Assembly (NCBI GenBank): GCA_020636845.1
Contig: JACJXD010000004.1
Coordinates: forward strand, 62,001-126,000
DNA: 64,000 nucleotides
Source of the DNA: Bacteroidales bacterium
GTDB taxonomy: Bacteria; Bacteroidota; Bacteroidia; Bacteroidales; Tenuifilaceae
Reading direction: 5' to 3'
Shown here: positions 45,042 to 54,787 of the stretch, in pieces
Numbering within the stretch: position 1 is the first letter of the stretch
How the letters are laid out: each line of letters starts with the position of its first letter
The notes under the pieces: generated by a model
Database searches by the model: none
What the model was told of the DNA's origin: nothing
What the model saw: only the letters and a program-made list of their open reading frames with translations
Translations under genes and position numbers: made by a program

Positions 45042-45140
45042 ATTTTCTACACTTTTGAAATTAAAGTAAGTTTCCGCATTTTGACGGAAGTATTTTTTCA
45101 TAAGGCAAAAACAGTGTTTTTTTTGACAAAATAAGAATAT

Positions 45141-45168
45141 CGGACACAAAATAGCCGAAAACGGACAC
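45141..45168 (+). promoter_or_regulatory. Two CGGACAC direct repeats 21 bp apart
   Basis: CGGACAC at 45141-45147 and 45162-45168, start-to-start 21 bp, i.e. two helical turns on the same DNA face. The second ends 52 bp before the -24/-12 element. Spacing resembles dimeric response-regulator sites (LytTR-type half-sites are about 21 bp centre to centre). Confidence 0.5.
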
Positions 45169-45220
45169 TGCGGTTTTCTTTATTTCAACTATTTGCCTAT
45201 ATTTATGACAGTTACACTTG

Positions 45221-45237
45221 TTGGCAAAATATTTGCT
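45221..45237 (+). promoter_or_regulatory. Candidate sigma-54 (-24/-12) promoter
   Basis: TTGGCAAAATATTTGCT fits YTGGCACGRNNNTTGCW over 17 nt, with the invariant GG (45223-45224) and GC (45235-45236) separated by exactly 10 nt; only the C and G after TTGGCA differ. Transcription would start near 45249, giving a leader of about 240 nt to the first gene. Confidence 0.55.
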
Positions 45238-45297
45238 TTATATTCCGTAATAATATTTTCCCTTGTTTTTAAGCAATTTTAGAGTTGAATTTTTTCT

Positions 45298-45325
45298 AAA
45301 GTATCTGATTTTTTGATACTTTTTA
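45298..45325 (+). terminator. Leader hairpin with T run (possible attenuator)
   Basis: AAAGTATC (45298-45305) pairs with GATACTTT (45315-45322), followed by TT. It lies in the leader of the adhesin operon, so it may attenuate rather than end transcription. Confidence 0.5.
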
Positions 45326-45486
45326 GGGGTAAGGTACTGACAAAATAAAAAAAATGACTTACTTTCGAAGTTAATTTAGGTTTGGTGTTCCTTAATAAGT
45401 TGTTGTGTAAAACAAAAATTGATATATTGGTTTATAACAATAACATTTGGAGTAACGTAAAAATTAAAAATACATCGAAAACTAAA

Positions 45487-46032
45487 ATGAAAGAATTCCT
45501 TGTCTTTTTACAAGTTTTTTATCTTTTGTTCAATGGGTTAATAGTTTATGGACAAAAAGATTTTGTTTCATTTGAAACAACAAACAATGCTTTTTCTGTT
45601 TGTCAAGGTAGTGTTCTTGGAATCATTGCTATAATTAATCCTAATTACAAAAACATTAAGAATTTTAACTGGGATGCTGATAAGGATGCCTTATATAGTA
45701 CAAAAAAAGAAATAGCAAAAGTTAATACCTCCAATGCTGGAAATAAAAAAATAAAATTCTATATTATCTTAAATAATGACCAAAAACTAGATACAACAAT
45801 TATTGTTAAAGTATTGCCTAAACCCAATACTCTTATACAAATTTCAAATAATACAATAACTGTTTTAAGTGAAAACTCTTCTACATGCAGGTACAAATGG
45901 TTTTTCAATGATTCTTTAACAAACGAATTTTTAAACAAACCATTTAAAAAACCAAAACCGGGGCAATATAAAGCACTGGTCAATGATGAAAATGGGTGCA
46001 TAAGCATCACCAATGTAATTGAAATAAAATAA
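45487..46032 (+). CDS. Small secreted Ig-like protein, resembles the adhesin N-terminus
   Basis: 181 residues from the ATG at 45487; the frame stays open for 35 codons upstream without a signal. Signal peptide 'FLVFLQVFYLLFNGLIVYGQ'. Two beta-rich segments: the first opens 'FSVCQGSVLGIIAII' and corresponds to 'VEACQGSTVALTVQAF' in the adhesin that follows; the second, with 'VLPKPNTLIQISNNTITVL', 'YKWFFNDS' and 'GQYKALVNDENGCISITNV', matches the adhesin's Ig-like repeat pattern (PSPLA..., YQWQKN..., GNYRIKVTGTNGCY). It has no T9SS C-terminal domain. Probably a small surface or periplasmic partner, 7 nt upstream of the adhesin. Not a family I can name. Confidence 0.65.
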   Translation: MKEFLVFLQVFYLLFNGLIVYGQKDFVSFETTNNAFSVCQGSVLGIIAIINPNYKNIKNFNWDADKDALYSTKKEIAKVNTSNAGNKKIKFYIILNNDQKLDTTIIVKVLPKPNTLIQISNNTITVLSENSSTCRYKWFFNDSLTNEFLNKPFKKPKPGQYKALVNDENGCISITNVIEIK

Positions 46033-46039
46033 AATAAAT

Positions 46040-49000
46040 ATGACAATGAGAAAGGTTTACAAGTATATTTCACGCATATTAGCAGTTCTTACTATATATG
46101 TCCTTTCTTTATTTAGTCCTGTTTATGGACAAACATTAAGTGTTTTTATTTTTTATGGAGAAGACGCCGTTTCTTACGTGGAAGCCTGTCAGGGTTCCAC
46201 TGTCGCTCTAACTGTTCAAGCTTTTGGAGGAACTGGCTCTGGACAAACATTTACTTGGACAGGAGATACCAATCCTTTATATTTTAACGACCTTGGAGAT
46301 TTAGTCTCGTATAAAAATACTACACCTGCCGGAATATATAACTTAACTGTTAATGTTGAAGATGATGGAGGGTTTACAGGCTCGGCAAGTGTTACTGTAG
46401 AAATTAAACCGAGTCCATTAGCTAATATAGTTGCAAATGGAGCAACCACTTTTTGTGAAGGAAATTCGGTAGAACTTGAAGAAACTAGTGGCCAAACAGG
46501 TGTTGCATACCAATGGCAAAAAAATTTTTCCGACATTTCAGGTGCTAACAACTATATATACAACGCCGACGCTTCTGGCAATTACAGAATAAAGGTTACA
46601 GGAACAAATGGTTGCTACAAATACTCAAGTACAATCGTTTCCGTAACCGTTAACTCCCTCCCATCTGCAACTGCAAATAACGATGGACCTGTTTGCTACA
46701 ACGGAACTGTAAATCTTAGTTCCGGCCCAGCCGGAATGGTCTCGTACAGTTGGACAACCGATGCAACCACTCCGTTCTCTTCGTCCGATCAAAACCCATC
46801 AATAACCAATGTTACACCTAATAATTCGGGAAACTATACCGTAACAGTTCAGGATGCTAATGGATGCCAAAACTCAGCAATAACACCGGTACTTGTTTAT
46901 AATCAGCTAAATGGAGGGAGCATTGGCTCCGATCAAACCATTTGCTACAACGGCGATCCCAACCCTTTCACAAACGAAGTTTCGCCTTCGGGAGGTGACG
47001 GAACCTGGACTATAACTTGGGAAGAAAAAGTGGGTGCCGGAGCATGGACTACCATCGCTGGCGAAAATGGATATACTTATGATATTGCCCCGGGCCTAAC
47101 CCAAACCACGCAATACCGCAGAGTCGCAACAAGTTCGTGTGGAACGGTTTATTCCAACACAATTACCGTTACAGTTTACGCTGACCTTGATGGCGGAACA
47201 ATAAGTTCCAATCAGTCAATATGCTACGGAGGAGACCCTACCGCTTTTAACAATGATGCAGACGCAAGTGGCGGCGATAATACTTTTACCTACACCTGGG
47301 AAGAAAAGGTAGGCGCAGGTGCATGGACGACAATCAGCGGGGCTACTGCCAAAACTTATGATGTCCCATCAGGATTAACCCAAACTACAATGTATCGCAG
47401 GGTAGCAACAACCGATTGCGGTATTGCCTATTCAAACGAACTCACCGTTACTGTTTATGACGATATTACTGGAGGAACCATTTCTGCCGATCAATCGGTT
47501 TGCTACGGAAGCGATCCTGTGGAATTTACCGACGATGTTACTCCTGCTGGAGGAACAGGCGCATGGACAATTAACTGGGAAGAAAAAGTAGGTGCTGGCT
47601 CGTGGAGTACTATTGCAGGAGCAAATGGTTATACTTACGACATTCCGGCTGGGATAACACAAACAACCATGTATCGTAGAGTCGCAACTAACGCTTGTGG
47701 AACTGCAAACTCCAACGAACTCACCGTTACTGTTTATTCTCAAATGGATGGAGGAACCATTGTAAGCAACCAATCCCTTTGCTATAATTCTGATCCAGAT
47801 CCAATTACTAGCACGCTTGATCCTTCGGGAGGCAATGGCCCATGGACAATTTCGTGGGAATACCAGTCTAACTGTGCAGGGATTTGGACTACTATTGCCG
47901 GTGAAACGGGCTATGATTTTGACCCACCAGCAGGACAAACAGAAACCCGCTGTTACCGGAGGGTTGCAACTAATGATTGTGGAACGGTTTATTCTAATAC
48001 GGTTACCGTTACCATCTATGCAGACATTAACGGAGGCACAATTGCTTCCGACCAAACAGTTTGTAATGGCGATGATCCTGTTGCATTTACAAGCACAACC
48101 GACGCTTCTGGTGGAAATGGTGCTTTTTCATATTTCTGGGAAAAAGACACGGGTTCAGGATGGACTTCTATTGCAGGAGAAACCAACACAACCTACGATC
48201 CGCCTTCCGGAATTACCCAAACAACCAACTTTAGACGTGGCGCAACCAATAGTTGTGGTACAGGCTATTCAAACACGATTACTGTAACCGTTTCGGACGC
48301 TGTTGATGGCGGTCAAATAAACTCTCCCGACCCTGTTTGTTACAACGGAGATCCTGATGCGTTTGTGGATTTAACTTCACCATCGGGAGGAAGCGGAGCT
48401 TGGACCATTTCTTGGGAATATAAGGAAGGGGCAGGCGCATGGACTGTTATTGCTGGCGAAAGTAACTTAACTTACGACATACCGGCACCTCAAACAACTA
48501 CCCGAACTTACCGGAGAGTTGCTACAAACAGTTGTGGCACTGGCTATTCTAACGAAGTAACCGTTACCGTATATTCAGATATAACCTCGGGAACAATCAA
48601 CGGAGATCAAACGCTTTGCTATAACTCTGATCCTACTGCCATTAATAATGTTACATACCCTTCGGGAGGTGACAATAATTTTACTTACTCTTGGGAATAT
48701 CAAAGCGACTGTGCAGGCGGTTGGATTGCCATTTCAGGAGAAACCGGAGAATCTTACGATCCTCCAGCAGGACAAACAGAAACCCGCTGTTATAGAAGAG
48801 TTGAAACAAATACTTGTGGAATTACATACTCAAATACGGTTACTATTACAATTGTTCCCGAAATAACAGGCAACACCATTGCAGCAAACCAAACCATTTG
48901 TTACAATAGTATTCCCGCTCAACTTACGGGACCTATTCCTGGAGGCGGAACAGGATCATATTCCTACCGTTGGCAAAAAAGCACTACAGGAGCAACGGGT

Positions 49001-52000
49001 CCTTTTAGCAACATTACCGGGGCAACAGCACAAAATTATACTCCGGGGCCCTTAACCCAAAATACATGGTATAGACGATTAGTAACTTCGGGCTCGTGCA
49101 TTAACTATAGCAATGTTATTGCTATTACCGTTCTTCCTGCAGTTGATAACAACACAATAACCGCCGATCAGGATATTTGTTATAACACTATACCTGCTCA
49201 ACTGGACGGCTCTACGCCAACCGGAGGCGATGGAACATATACTTATCAATGGCAAAGCAGCACGACTAACGAAACCGGACCTTTTAGCGACTTAGGAGGT
49301 GCTACAAGTCAAAATTATACTCCAACCTCTCCGTTAACGCAAAGCACTTGGTACAGAAGGATTGTAAACAGCGGACCATGTACCGATTACTATAGCAACG
49401 TTATTAAGGTGACGGTTAGCCCCGATTTTAGTGTATCAAGTTTTAATACAACCAATCCAACGTGTAATGGCTATAACGACGGAGAAGCAACCGTTAATGT
49501 CACCGGAGGAACTCCAACATATTCTTACAGTTGGAATACAGTTCCCGAACAAACTTCTCAAACTGCTACTGGACTTTTAGCCGGAGTTAGTTATACTGTA
49601 GTTGTTACAGATATATTTGGTTGTCAGGCTACCGATAATGTTACACTTTCCCAGCCCGATGCAATAGGAGTTGCATCGAAAACTGTAACACCAGTTACAG
49701 GATGTGCAGGGGATGCCAACGGATTTATTGAAGTGTTGGCTAATGGAGGTACTCCCGACTACGTTTATACTTTGTATGATGGTGTTACCGTTGTTGGAAC
49801 TCAAAATCCGGTTAACCCTGCTACAGCTCAATTTAATGGTTTAACTGCAACCACATACACCATAAGCATAACCGATGCAAATGGATGCCCAGCTTATACG
49901 GAAGACATAGACATAACCGAACCCGCAGCTATCTCTATTTCCGATGTTCAAACCACTCCAATTTCTTGTTATGGTTCAAGCGACGGTACTATAACAATAA
50001 CTGCAAGTGGTGGAACTGGTGCTCTAGAGTATTCAATTGATAATGGCTCAACCTTCCAAGCAAGCAACATATTTACAGTAAGTAGTGGATATTACGAAAT
50101 TATAGTTCGTGATGCAAATGGCTGTACATCCACTTGGCCAACCCTAATTAATATGAAAAATCCCCCATCGTTATATGCATCTGTTCAGTTTTCTCCAATT
50201 ACAACATGTTATGGTGAAAACGATGGTTCAATAACGTTTAGCAATGTAACTGGTGGAACTGGAACAGGATACGAGTTTTCAATATATCAACCTGAAGTTT
50301 GGTCATCCAATCCAATTTTTACAGGTCTGCCTGGAGGAGCATCCTATCCCTACTATGCAAAAGTAAGAGACTCAAATGGTTGTTTATTTGAATGGTCGGG
50401 TAATCCTGAAATATTAATCCAGCCATCTTTAATCACATTTGATGTTACGACTACCAATGTTACAACATGCTGGTATAATAATAACGGAACAATTAAAGTA
50501 GCAAATGCTAGTGGAGGGTCTGGAAGTTTATTGGTTTCTATTGATGGTATAAACTACTATCCTACAACAAAGGTATTTAACGTTGGTGTTGGATCATATA
50601 CCGTTTATGTAAAGGATGAAAATGATTGTATCGTTACTAAACCTGCCGTAATTTCTGGCCCTCCCGAAATTGTTATCGACGCATTAACCGTTACCGATGC
50701 TACATGCTTTGGTGCTGTTGATGGTAGTATTTCGTCCAGTGCAAGTGGCGGAACAGGTTCACTTGAATACTCTATAGACGGAGTAACATACCAGGCTTCC
50801 GGTGATTTTAGCGGGTTATCTGCAAACAACTATACCCTTTACATTCACGATGCTAACGGATGTATTCTCACACAAGATTTCACGGTTGGACAACCTCCAG
50901 CTCTATACTTCTCTACCTTAGATAAGACCGATATTACCTGTAACGGATTAGTTGACGGAACAATCACCCTAGTTGCCGCAGGAGGATCTTCGCCTTACAA
51001 CTATAGTATAACTGGCGGCGCTCCATTCCCCAATGCAACGGGCAATTTTACCAGTTTATCCGCAGGAACGTATATTCCAACCGTTCAGGATGCAAACGGG
51101 TGTATTACAGTGGGTTCGAATATTACCATTGTTGAACCGGATGCAATAACCATTAACAGCCAATCATCAACGGATATTACCTGCTTTGGAGCAAACGATG
51201 GAACTATTACCGTTGAAGGGATTGGTGGAACAGCACCGCTTTCCTATACTCTACTCGACGCTTCATCCTCTGTTATAGCAACAAACGGAACAGGGCTTTT
51301 CGAAAACATCATTCCGGGAACATATACAGTAGAAATTAACGACTTAAATTCATGTGGCCCGGTTGTAGCAGGTCCTTTCACAATTAACGAACCTGCAGAG
51401 CTCACTTTCACATATACAACCGTCGATTTAGTTTGTAATGGCGATGGAAACGGAGAAATTACAGTTACCGCTTCAGGAGGAACCCTTCCCTACGAGTATT
51501 CGTTCGATGGAGGAGCAACTTTTGGCTTAAGCAATACTATAAACACCCTAAGCGGAGGAACTTATACCGTTATTGTAAGAGATGCCAACGGATGTACTTC
51601 TTCGCAAGATGTAACCATAATAGAACCCGATGCAATAGCCTTAACCGTTACAGCCACCGATATTACCTGTAACGGCGATACAAATGGACAAATTGACGCA
51701 TCGGCAACGGGGGGAGTAGATCCTATGCAATTTAGACTGGATGGAGGTGCTTGGCAATCGTCAGGAACTTTTGCGGGACTAACCGCAAACACCTACCTAG
51801 TTGAGGCTATGGATTCCAAGGGCTGTATGGTTGGCGACAACGCTACAATTGTCGAACCAACGGCTATTAGCATCGACAATGTTACAACAGTTGACCCAAC
51901 CTGTTCTACATTAGGCTCCATTAAAGTTGAAGCCAGCGGAGGAACCGGGACTCTCACCTACACGCTAAATCCTAGCGCAGTAAGCAATACAACTGGCGAA

Positions 52001-54760
52001 TTTACGGGAGTTGGTGCAGGAACCTACACCGTTGATGTTACCGATGAAAACGGTTGTGGCCCAATAAGTACCGCCCCAATTGTAATAAACTCTCCATCGC
52101 TCATTTCCATCGATAATGTAAATGTTACCAACGTTACGGGTTGTTATGGCAACACAAACGGCGAAATTGAAATTATTGCTTCGGGAGGAACGCCTCCGTT
52201 AGCGTACTCGATTGACGGCGGAACAACCTATCAATCCACAAATACCTTTACCGGACTTGGCGGAGGAACTTACACCATAATGGTTAACGACATTAACGAT
52301 TGTCCTCAGTCGGACATTGTTACGATAACCGAACCGGCAGAAATTACTATTGATAACACAACTGTTAACCAAGAAAGTACCCCAGGAGCAAGCGACGGCG
52401 AAATTATTGTTACCGCTTCCGGTGGAACCGGAACATTAACCTATTCCATTACACCTAACGTTTTACCAGATAACACTACCGGTGATTTTACGGGCTTAGG
52501 TAGCGGAACATATACCGTAAGGGTTACCGACGATAATGGGTGCTATGTTGAAACAGGAGCATTGGTAATTAGCAGCATCGATATTAATATTACCCACACC
52601 AACGTTAATTGCCATGGTGGAACCGATGGAAAAATTACCGTAACAATTACAGGTGGTTTCCCTCCGTTTACAGTGGTTGGAACCAGAATATCCGAAATGA
52701 CAGATTTACCTGTAACAGACGAAGGAGGCGGAGTATTTACCATTAACAGCCTATCGGCCGACACATGCTTAATCACCATAACCGATAATTTATCCACGGT
52801 ATATACCTATCAGGAAATAGTTACCGAACCTACACAGCTGATTGCTACTTACGTTAGCCATACCAATCCGCTATGTAACGGAGATACAAACGGAGAGGTA
52901 ATATTTAATATTGAAGGGGGAACCCCGTTTGTAACCGGAACCGATTCCCTTTACCTAATTGAGTGGAAAGATAACGGCACCGTTGTAGGATCGGTTACCG
53001 ATACCATTGCTACAGGCGTTGGCGCCGGCTTATATACATTCACCATATCCGATCAGAACGGATGTTCAACCGACGTTGATGTTCCCGAATTGATCGAACC
53101 TGAACCTATTAAACTGGTAAGCCTCGACCAGTTCGACCCAACCTGTTACGGGGAGGCAATCGGTACTATTAATGCTACTGCCAATGGAGGAACCGGAGTG
53201 TTAAGGTATATTATTTCGGGAATGCTAAACGATACCACCACAACAGGCGTATTCGAAAATCTCCCGGCCGGTGTTTACAACTTAGATGTTCAGGACGAAA
53301 ATGGCTGCTCGGCAAACTTTGCGCCTCCTGTTAGCGTTACGCTTAGCGAACCAGCCCAAATTGTAATATCGGGGTTAACTCCGGAAGATTCGCTAATCTG
53401 CCCTTATGATTCTTTGGGATTTGTAAGAATTCAGGTTAGCGGCGGCCAACCAGACTACTCGTACCTTTGGTCGAACGGACAAACTTCCGTGGATTTGGAA
53501 GATGTAACCTCGGGCGATTATACCGTTACGGTTACCGATGCACTAAACTGTCAGGTTTCGAAAACCTTCACGGTTAAAGGGCCTCAAATGCTTAAATTAT
53601 TTGCCCCTATTATAGATTCTGCTAATTGCAAAATATCTCTTAATGGCTTAGATATTGGCCGTATTGAACTCACAGGTTCTACAGGTGGCAATGGAAGTTT
53701 CGACCATTTAATTTTCCTTTGGGATAAAGATGCTCAAACTGAAACGGAAGGAAAAATACTTGGGAGTATTGATCCTCTGGGAAAAGTACAAGGAGGTATT
53801 CATACTTTGCTTGTTACTGATACAAAAAATTGCAAATATACCTTTGAATACAACATTCCTACAAAATATAACTTCAATGCATCGGCAGGGAAAGATACAA
53901 CAGTTTGCTATAATAACCCTGTTATGCTCCATGGTAGCGTAAGCGGGGATGATTCCAACCTTGACTTCACATACAAATGGGGCGATGATTTTGACGGTAA
54001 TCCGATATATATAGGTCAAGACACAACCGTTTCGTTAACTGCAAGCAAAACATACTCATTGTGGGTTGATTTGTGGATTGATTCTAATATAACTTGCCGA
54101 GATTCTGCAACAATAACATTAGATGTTCTTCCCGAAATCGGGTTGGAAGTTCCGCTGTATATTTCTGCAGTTCAGGATAGCATAATTTCGGTTATTAAGG
54201 GTAAAGAATTCAACGTAGATGTTATTACAAAGAGCGTTGAATACGCAACCGCTTTCGAATGGAAACCAAGCGTTATGTTCAACCCTTCCGACAGCTGGAA
54301 TTCTAGCCTCTTTATAACCGATGATGTTATAAGCCAAATACCTGCTTATAGGGACACGATTTTTGTGGACCCAATAACCAAGCGCCCAACTAATTTCATC
54401 ATTGTTGATGTAATTGCAACAACCGAACGCGGGTGTACCGATTCCATCAGGCTTTACACTCGCATTGTGGACAAGTTAGGATTTGGCAACGTTTTCTCTC
54501 CAAATGGAGACGGAATTAACGATGTATGGGGCGTACCAAAAGATTACCTTTTCCCCGATTTATCAATAGAGATATTTAACCGTTGGGGATCGTTAGTTTG
54601 GTCGGCCAAAGGCGACAAAGCCGCTAAGGGCTGGAACGGAAAAACCAATAGTGGAAAAGAATTACCATTGGGAACATACTATTACGTTATTAAGTTTAAC
54701 GTTAAAACACAGGGTTCCGGTTGGAAACCGGTTACGGGTTCTGTTACAATTGTTCGATAA
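46040..54760 (+). CDS. Giant SprB-like T9SS-secreted adhesin with Ig-like and SprB repeats
   Basis: 2906 residues (a second ATG two codons later is equally possible). Signal peptide ending 'SPVYGQ'. Residues about 30-290 are Ig/PKD-like. About 291-1130 hold nine repeats of about 92 residues opening 'GGTI-x-x-Q-x-CYNxDP' and containing 'W-x-TIAGE', 'TYDxPxGxTQTT' and 'YRRVATNxCGTxYSN'. About 1131-2510 hold about 17 SprB-type repeats ('TDITCNGxxDGxITVxASGGTxxYxYSIDGG', 'YTVTVxDxNGC'). The C-terminal ~90 residues ('FGNVFSPNGDGINDVWG', 'IEIFNRWGSLVW', 'LPLGTYYYVI') are a type B T9SS signal. Known: SprB is the mobile cell-surface adhesin of gliding Bacteroidetes. Followed 27 nt later by a PorP/SprF partner. 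Confidence 0.93.
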   Translation: MTMRKVYKYISRILAVLTIYVLSLFSPVYGQTLSVFIFYGEDAVSYVEACQGSTVALTVQAFGGTGSGQTFTWTGDTNPLYFNDLGDLVSYKNTTPAGIYNLTVNVEDDGGFTGSASVTVEIKPSPLANIVANGATTFCEGNSVELEETSGQTGVAYQWQKNFSDISGANNYIYNADASGNYRIKVTGTNGCYKYSSTIVSVTVNSLPSATANNDGPVCYNGTVNLSSGPAGMVSYSWTTDATTPFSSSDQNPSITNVTPNNSGNYTVTVQDANGCQNSAITPVLVYNQLNGGSIGSDQTICYNGDPNPFTNEVSPSGGDGTWTITWEEKVGAGAWTTIAGENGYTYDIAPGLTQTTQYRRVATSSCGTVYSNTITVTVYADLDGGTISSNQSICYGGDPTAFNNDADASGGDNTFTYTWEEKVGAGAWTTISGATAKTYDVPSGLTQTTMYRRVATTDCGIAYSNELTVTVYDDITGGTISADQSVCYGSDPVEFTDDVTPAGGTGAWTINWEEKVGAGSWSTIAGANGYTYDIPAGITQTTMYRRVATNACGTANSNELTVTVYSQMDGGTIVSNQSLCYNSDPDPITSTLDPSGGNGPWTISWEYQSNCAGIWTTIAGETGYDFDPPAGQTETRCYRRVATNDCGTVYSNTVTVTIYADINGGTIASDQTVCNGDDPVAFTSTTDASGGNGAFSYFWEKDTGSGWTSIAGETNTTYDPPSGITQTTNFRRGATNSCGTGYSNTITVTVSDAVDGGQINSPDPVCYNGDPDAFVDLTSPSGGSGAWTISWEYKEGAGAWTVIAGESNLTYDIPAPQTTTRTYRRVATNSCGTGYSNEVTVTVYSDITSGTINGDQTLCYNSDPTAINNVTYPSGGDNNFTYSWEYQSDCAGGWIAISGETGESYDPPAGQTETRCYRRVETNTCGITYSNTVTITIVPEITGNTIAANQTICYNSIPAQLTGPIPGGGTGSYSYRWQKSTTGATGPFSNITGATAQNYTPGPLTQNTWYRRLVTSGSCINYSNVIAITVLPAVDNNTITADQDICYNTIPAQLDGSTPTGGDGTYTYQWQSSTTNETGPFSDLGGATSQNYTPTSPLTQSTWYRRIVNSGPCTDYYSNVIKVTVSPDFSVSSFNTTNPTCNGYNDGEATVNVTGGTPTYSYSWNTVPEQTSQTATGLLAGVSYTVVVTDIFGCQATDNVTLSQPDAIGVASKTVTPVTGCAGDANGFIEVLANGGTPDYVYTLYDGVTVVGTQNPVNPATAQFNGLTATTYTISITDANGCPAYTEDIDITEPAAISISDVQTTPISCYGSSDGTITITASGGTGALEYSIDNGSTFQASNIFTVSSGYYEIIVRDANGCTSTWPTLINMKNPPSLYASVQFSPITTCYGENDGSITFSNVTGGTGTGYEFSIYQPEVWSSNPIFTGLPGGASYPYYAKVRDSNGCLFEWSGNPEILIQPSLITFDVTTTNVTTCWYNNNGTIKVANASGGSGSLLVSIDGINYYPTTKVFNVGVGSYTVYVKDENDCIVTKPAVISGPPEIVIDALTVTDATCFGAVDGSISSSASGGTGSLEYSIDGVTYQASGDFSGLSANNYTLYIHDANGCILTQDFTVGQPPALYFSTLDKTDITCNGLVDGTITLVAAGGSSPYNYSITGGAPFPNATGNFTSLSAGTYIPTVQDANGCITVGSNITIVEPDAITINSQSSTDITCFGANDGTITVEGIGGTAPLSYTLLDASSSVIATNGTGLFENIIPGTYTVEINDLNSCGPVVAGPFTINEPAELTFTYTTVDLVCNGDGNGEITVTASGGTLPYEYSFDGGATFGLSNTINTLSGGTYTVIVRDANGCTSSQDVTIIEPDAIALTVTATDITCNGDTNGQIDASATGGVDPMQFRLDGGAWQSSGTFAGLTANTYLVEAMDSKGCMVGDNATIVEPTAISIDNVTTVDPTCSTLGSIKVEASGGTGTLTYTLNPSAVSNTTGEFTGVGAGTYTVDVTDENGCGPISTAPIVINSPSLISIDNVNVTNVTGCYGNTNGEIEIIASGGTPPLAYSIDGGTTYQSTNTFTGLGGGTYTIMVNDINDCPQSDIVTITEPAEITIDNTTVNQESTPGASDGEIIVTASGGTGTLTYSITPNVLPDNTTGDFTGLGSGTYTVRVTDDNGCYVETGALVISSIDINITHTNVNCHGGTDGKITVTITGGFPPFTVVGTRISEMTDLPVTDEGGGVFTINSLSADTCLITITDNLSTVYTYQEIVTEPTQLIATYVSHTNPLCNGDTNGEVIFNIEGGTPFVTGTDSLYLIEWKDNGTVVGSVTDTIATGVGAGLYTFTISDQNGCSTDVDVPELIEPEPIKLVSLDQFDPTCYGEAIGTINATANGGTGVLRYIISGMLNDTTTTGVFENLPAGVYNLDVQDENGCSANFAPPVSVTLSEPAQIVISGLTPEDSLICPYDSLGFVRIQVSGGQPDYSYLWSNGQTSVDLEDVTSGDYTVTVTDALNCQVSKTFTVKGPQMLKLFAPIIDSANCKISLNGLDIGRIELTGSTGGNGSFDHLIFLWDKDAQTETEGKILGSIDPLGKVQGGIHTLLVTDTKNCKYTFEYNIPTKYNFNASAGKDTTVCYNNPVMLHGSVSGDDSNLDFTYKWGDDFDGNPIYIGQDTTVSLTASKTYSLWVDLWIDSNITCRDSATITLDVLPEIGLEVPLYISAVQDSIISVIKGKEFNVDVITKSVEYATAFEWKPSVMFNPSDSWNSSLFITDDVISQIPAYRDTIFVDPITKRPTNFIIVDVIATTERGCTDSIRLYTRIVDKLGFGNVFSPNGDGINDVWGVPKDYLFPDLSIEIFNRWGSLVWSAKGDKAAKGWNGKTNSGKELPLGTYYYVIKFNVKTQGSGWKPVTGSVTIVR
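46911..49420 (+). repeat. Nine ~276-bp tandem repeats in the adhesin gene
   Basis: Repeat units begin near 46911, 47187, 47463, 47745, 48027, 48303, 48579, 48861 and 49143, each coding for GG-T/S-I ... CY ... DP. Units 2-4 are closest at the protein level; the last two (GNTIAANQ, NNTITADQ) form a diverged pair. Confidence 0.7.
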
Positions 54761-54787
54761 TGTTGATTCAACTTAATATTTTGAGTC

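Larger units (their letters stand above)
45042..45486. other. 445-nt regulatory intergenic region before the adhesin operon
   Basis: Very AT-rich. In order it holds a weak TTCCG / CGGAA hairpin with T run (about 45070-45095), TGACAAAATAA at 45124-45134 and again at 45338-45348, CGGACAC direct repeats, a -24/-12 match and an 8-bp hairpin with a T run; the latter three are listed separately. Confidence 0.6.

Noticed and set aside
47432..48055. Long antisense open frame in the adhesin repeats (and similar ones at 47817-48287 in the + strand alternate frame)
   Set aside because: Arises from the periodic repeat codons on the coding strand; composition is Ser/Cys/Asn low-complexity.
46911..53570. 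CRISPR-like periodicity
   Set aside because: The periodicity is of coding repeats of about 80-92 codons, not short repeats with unique spacers.
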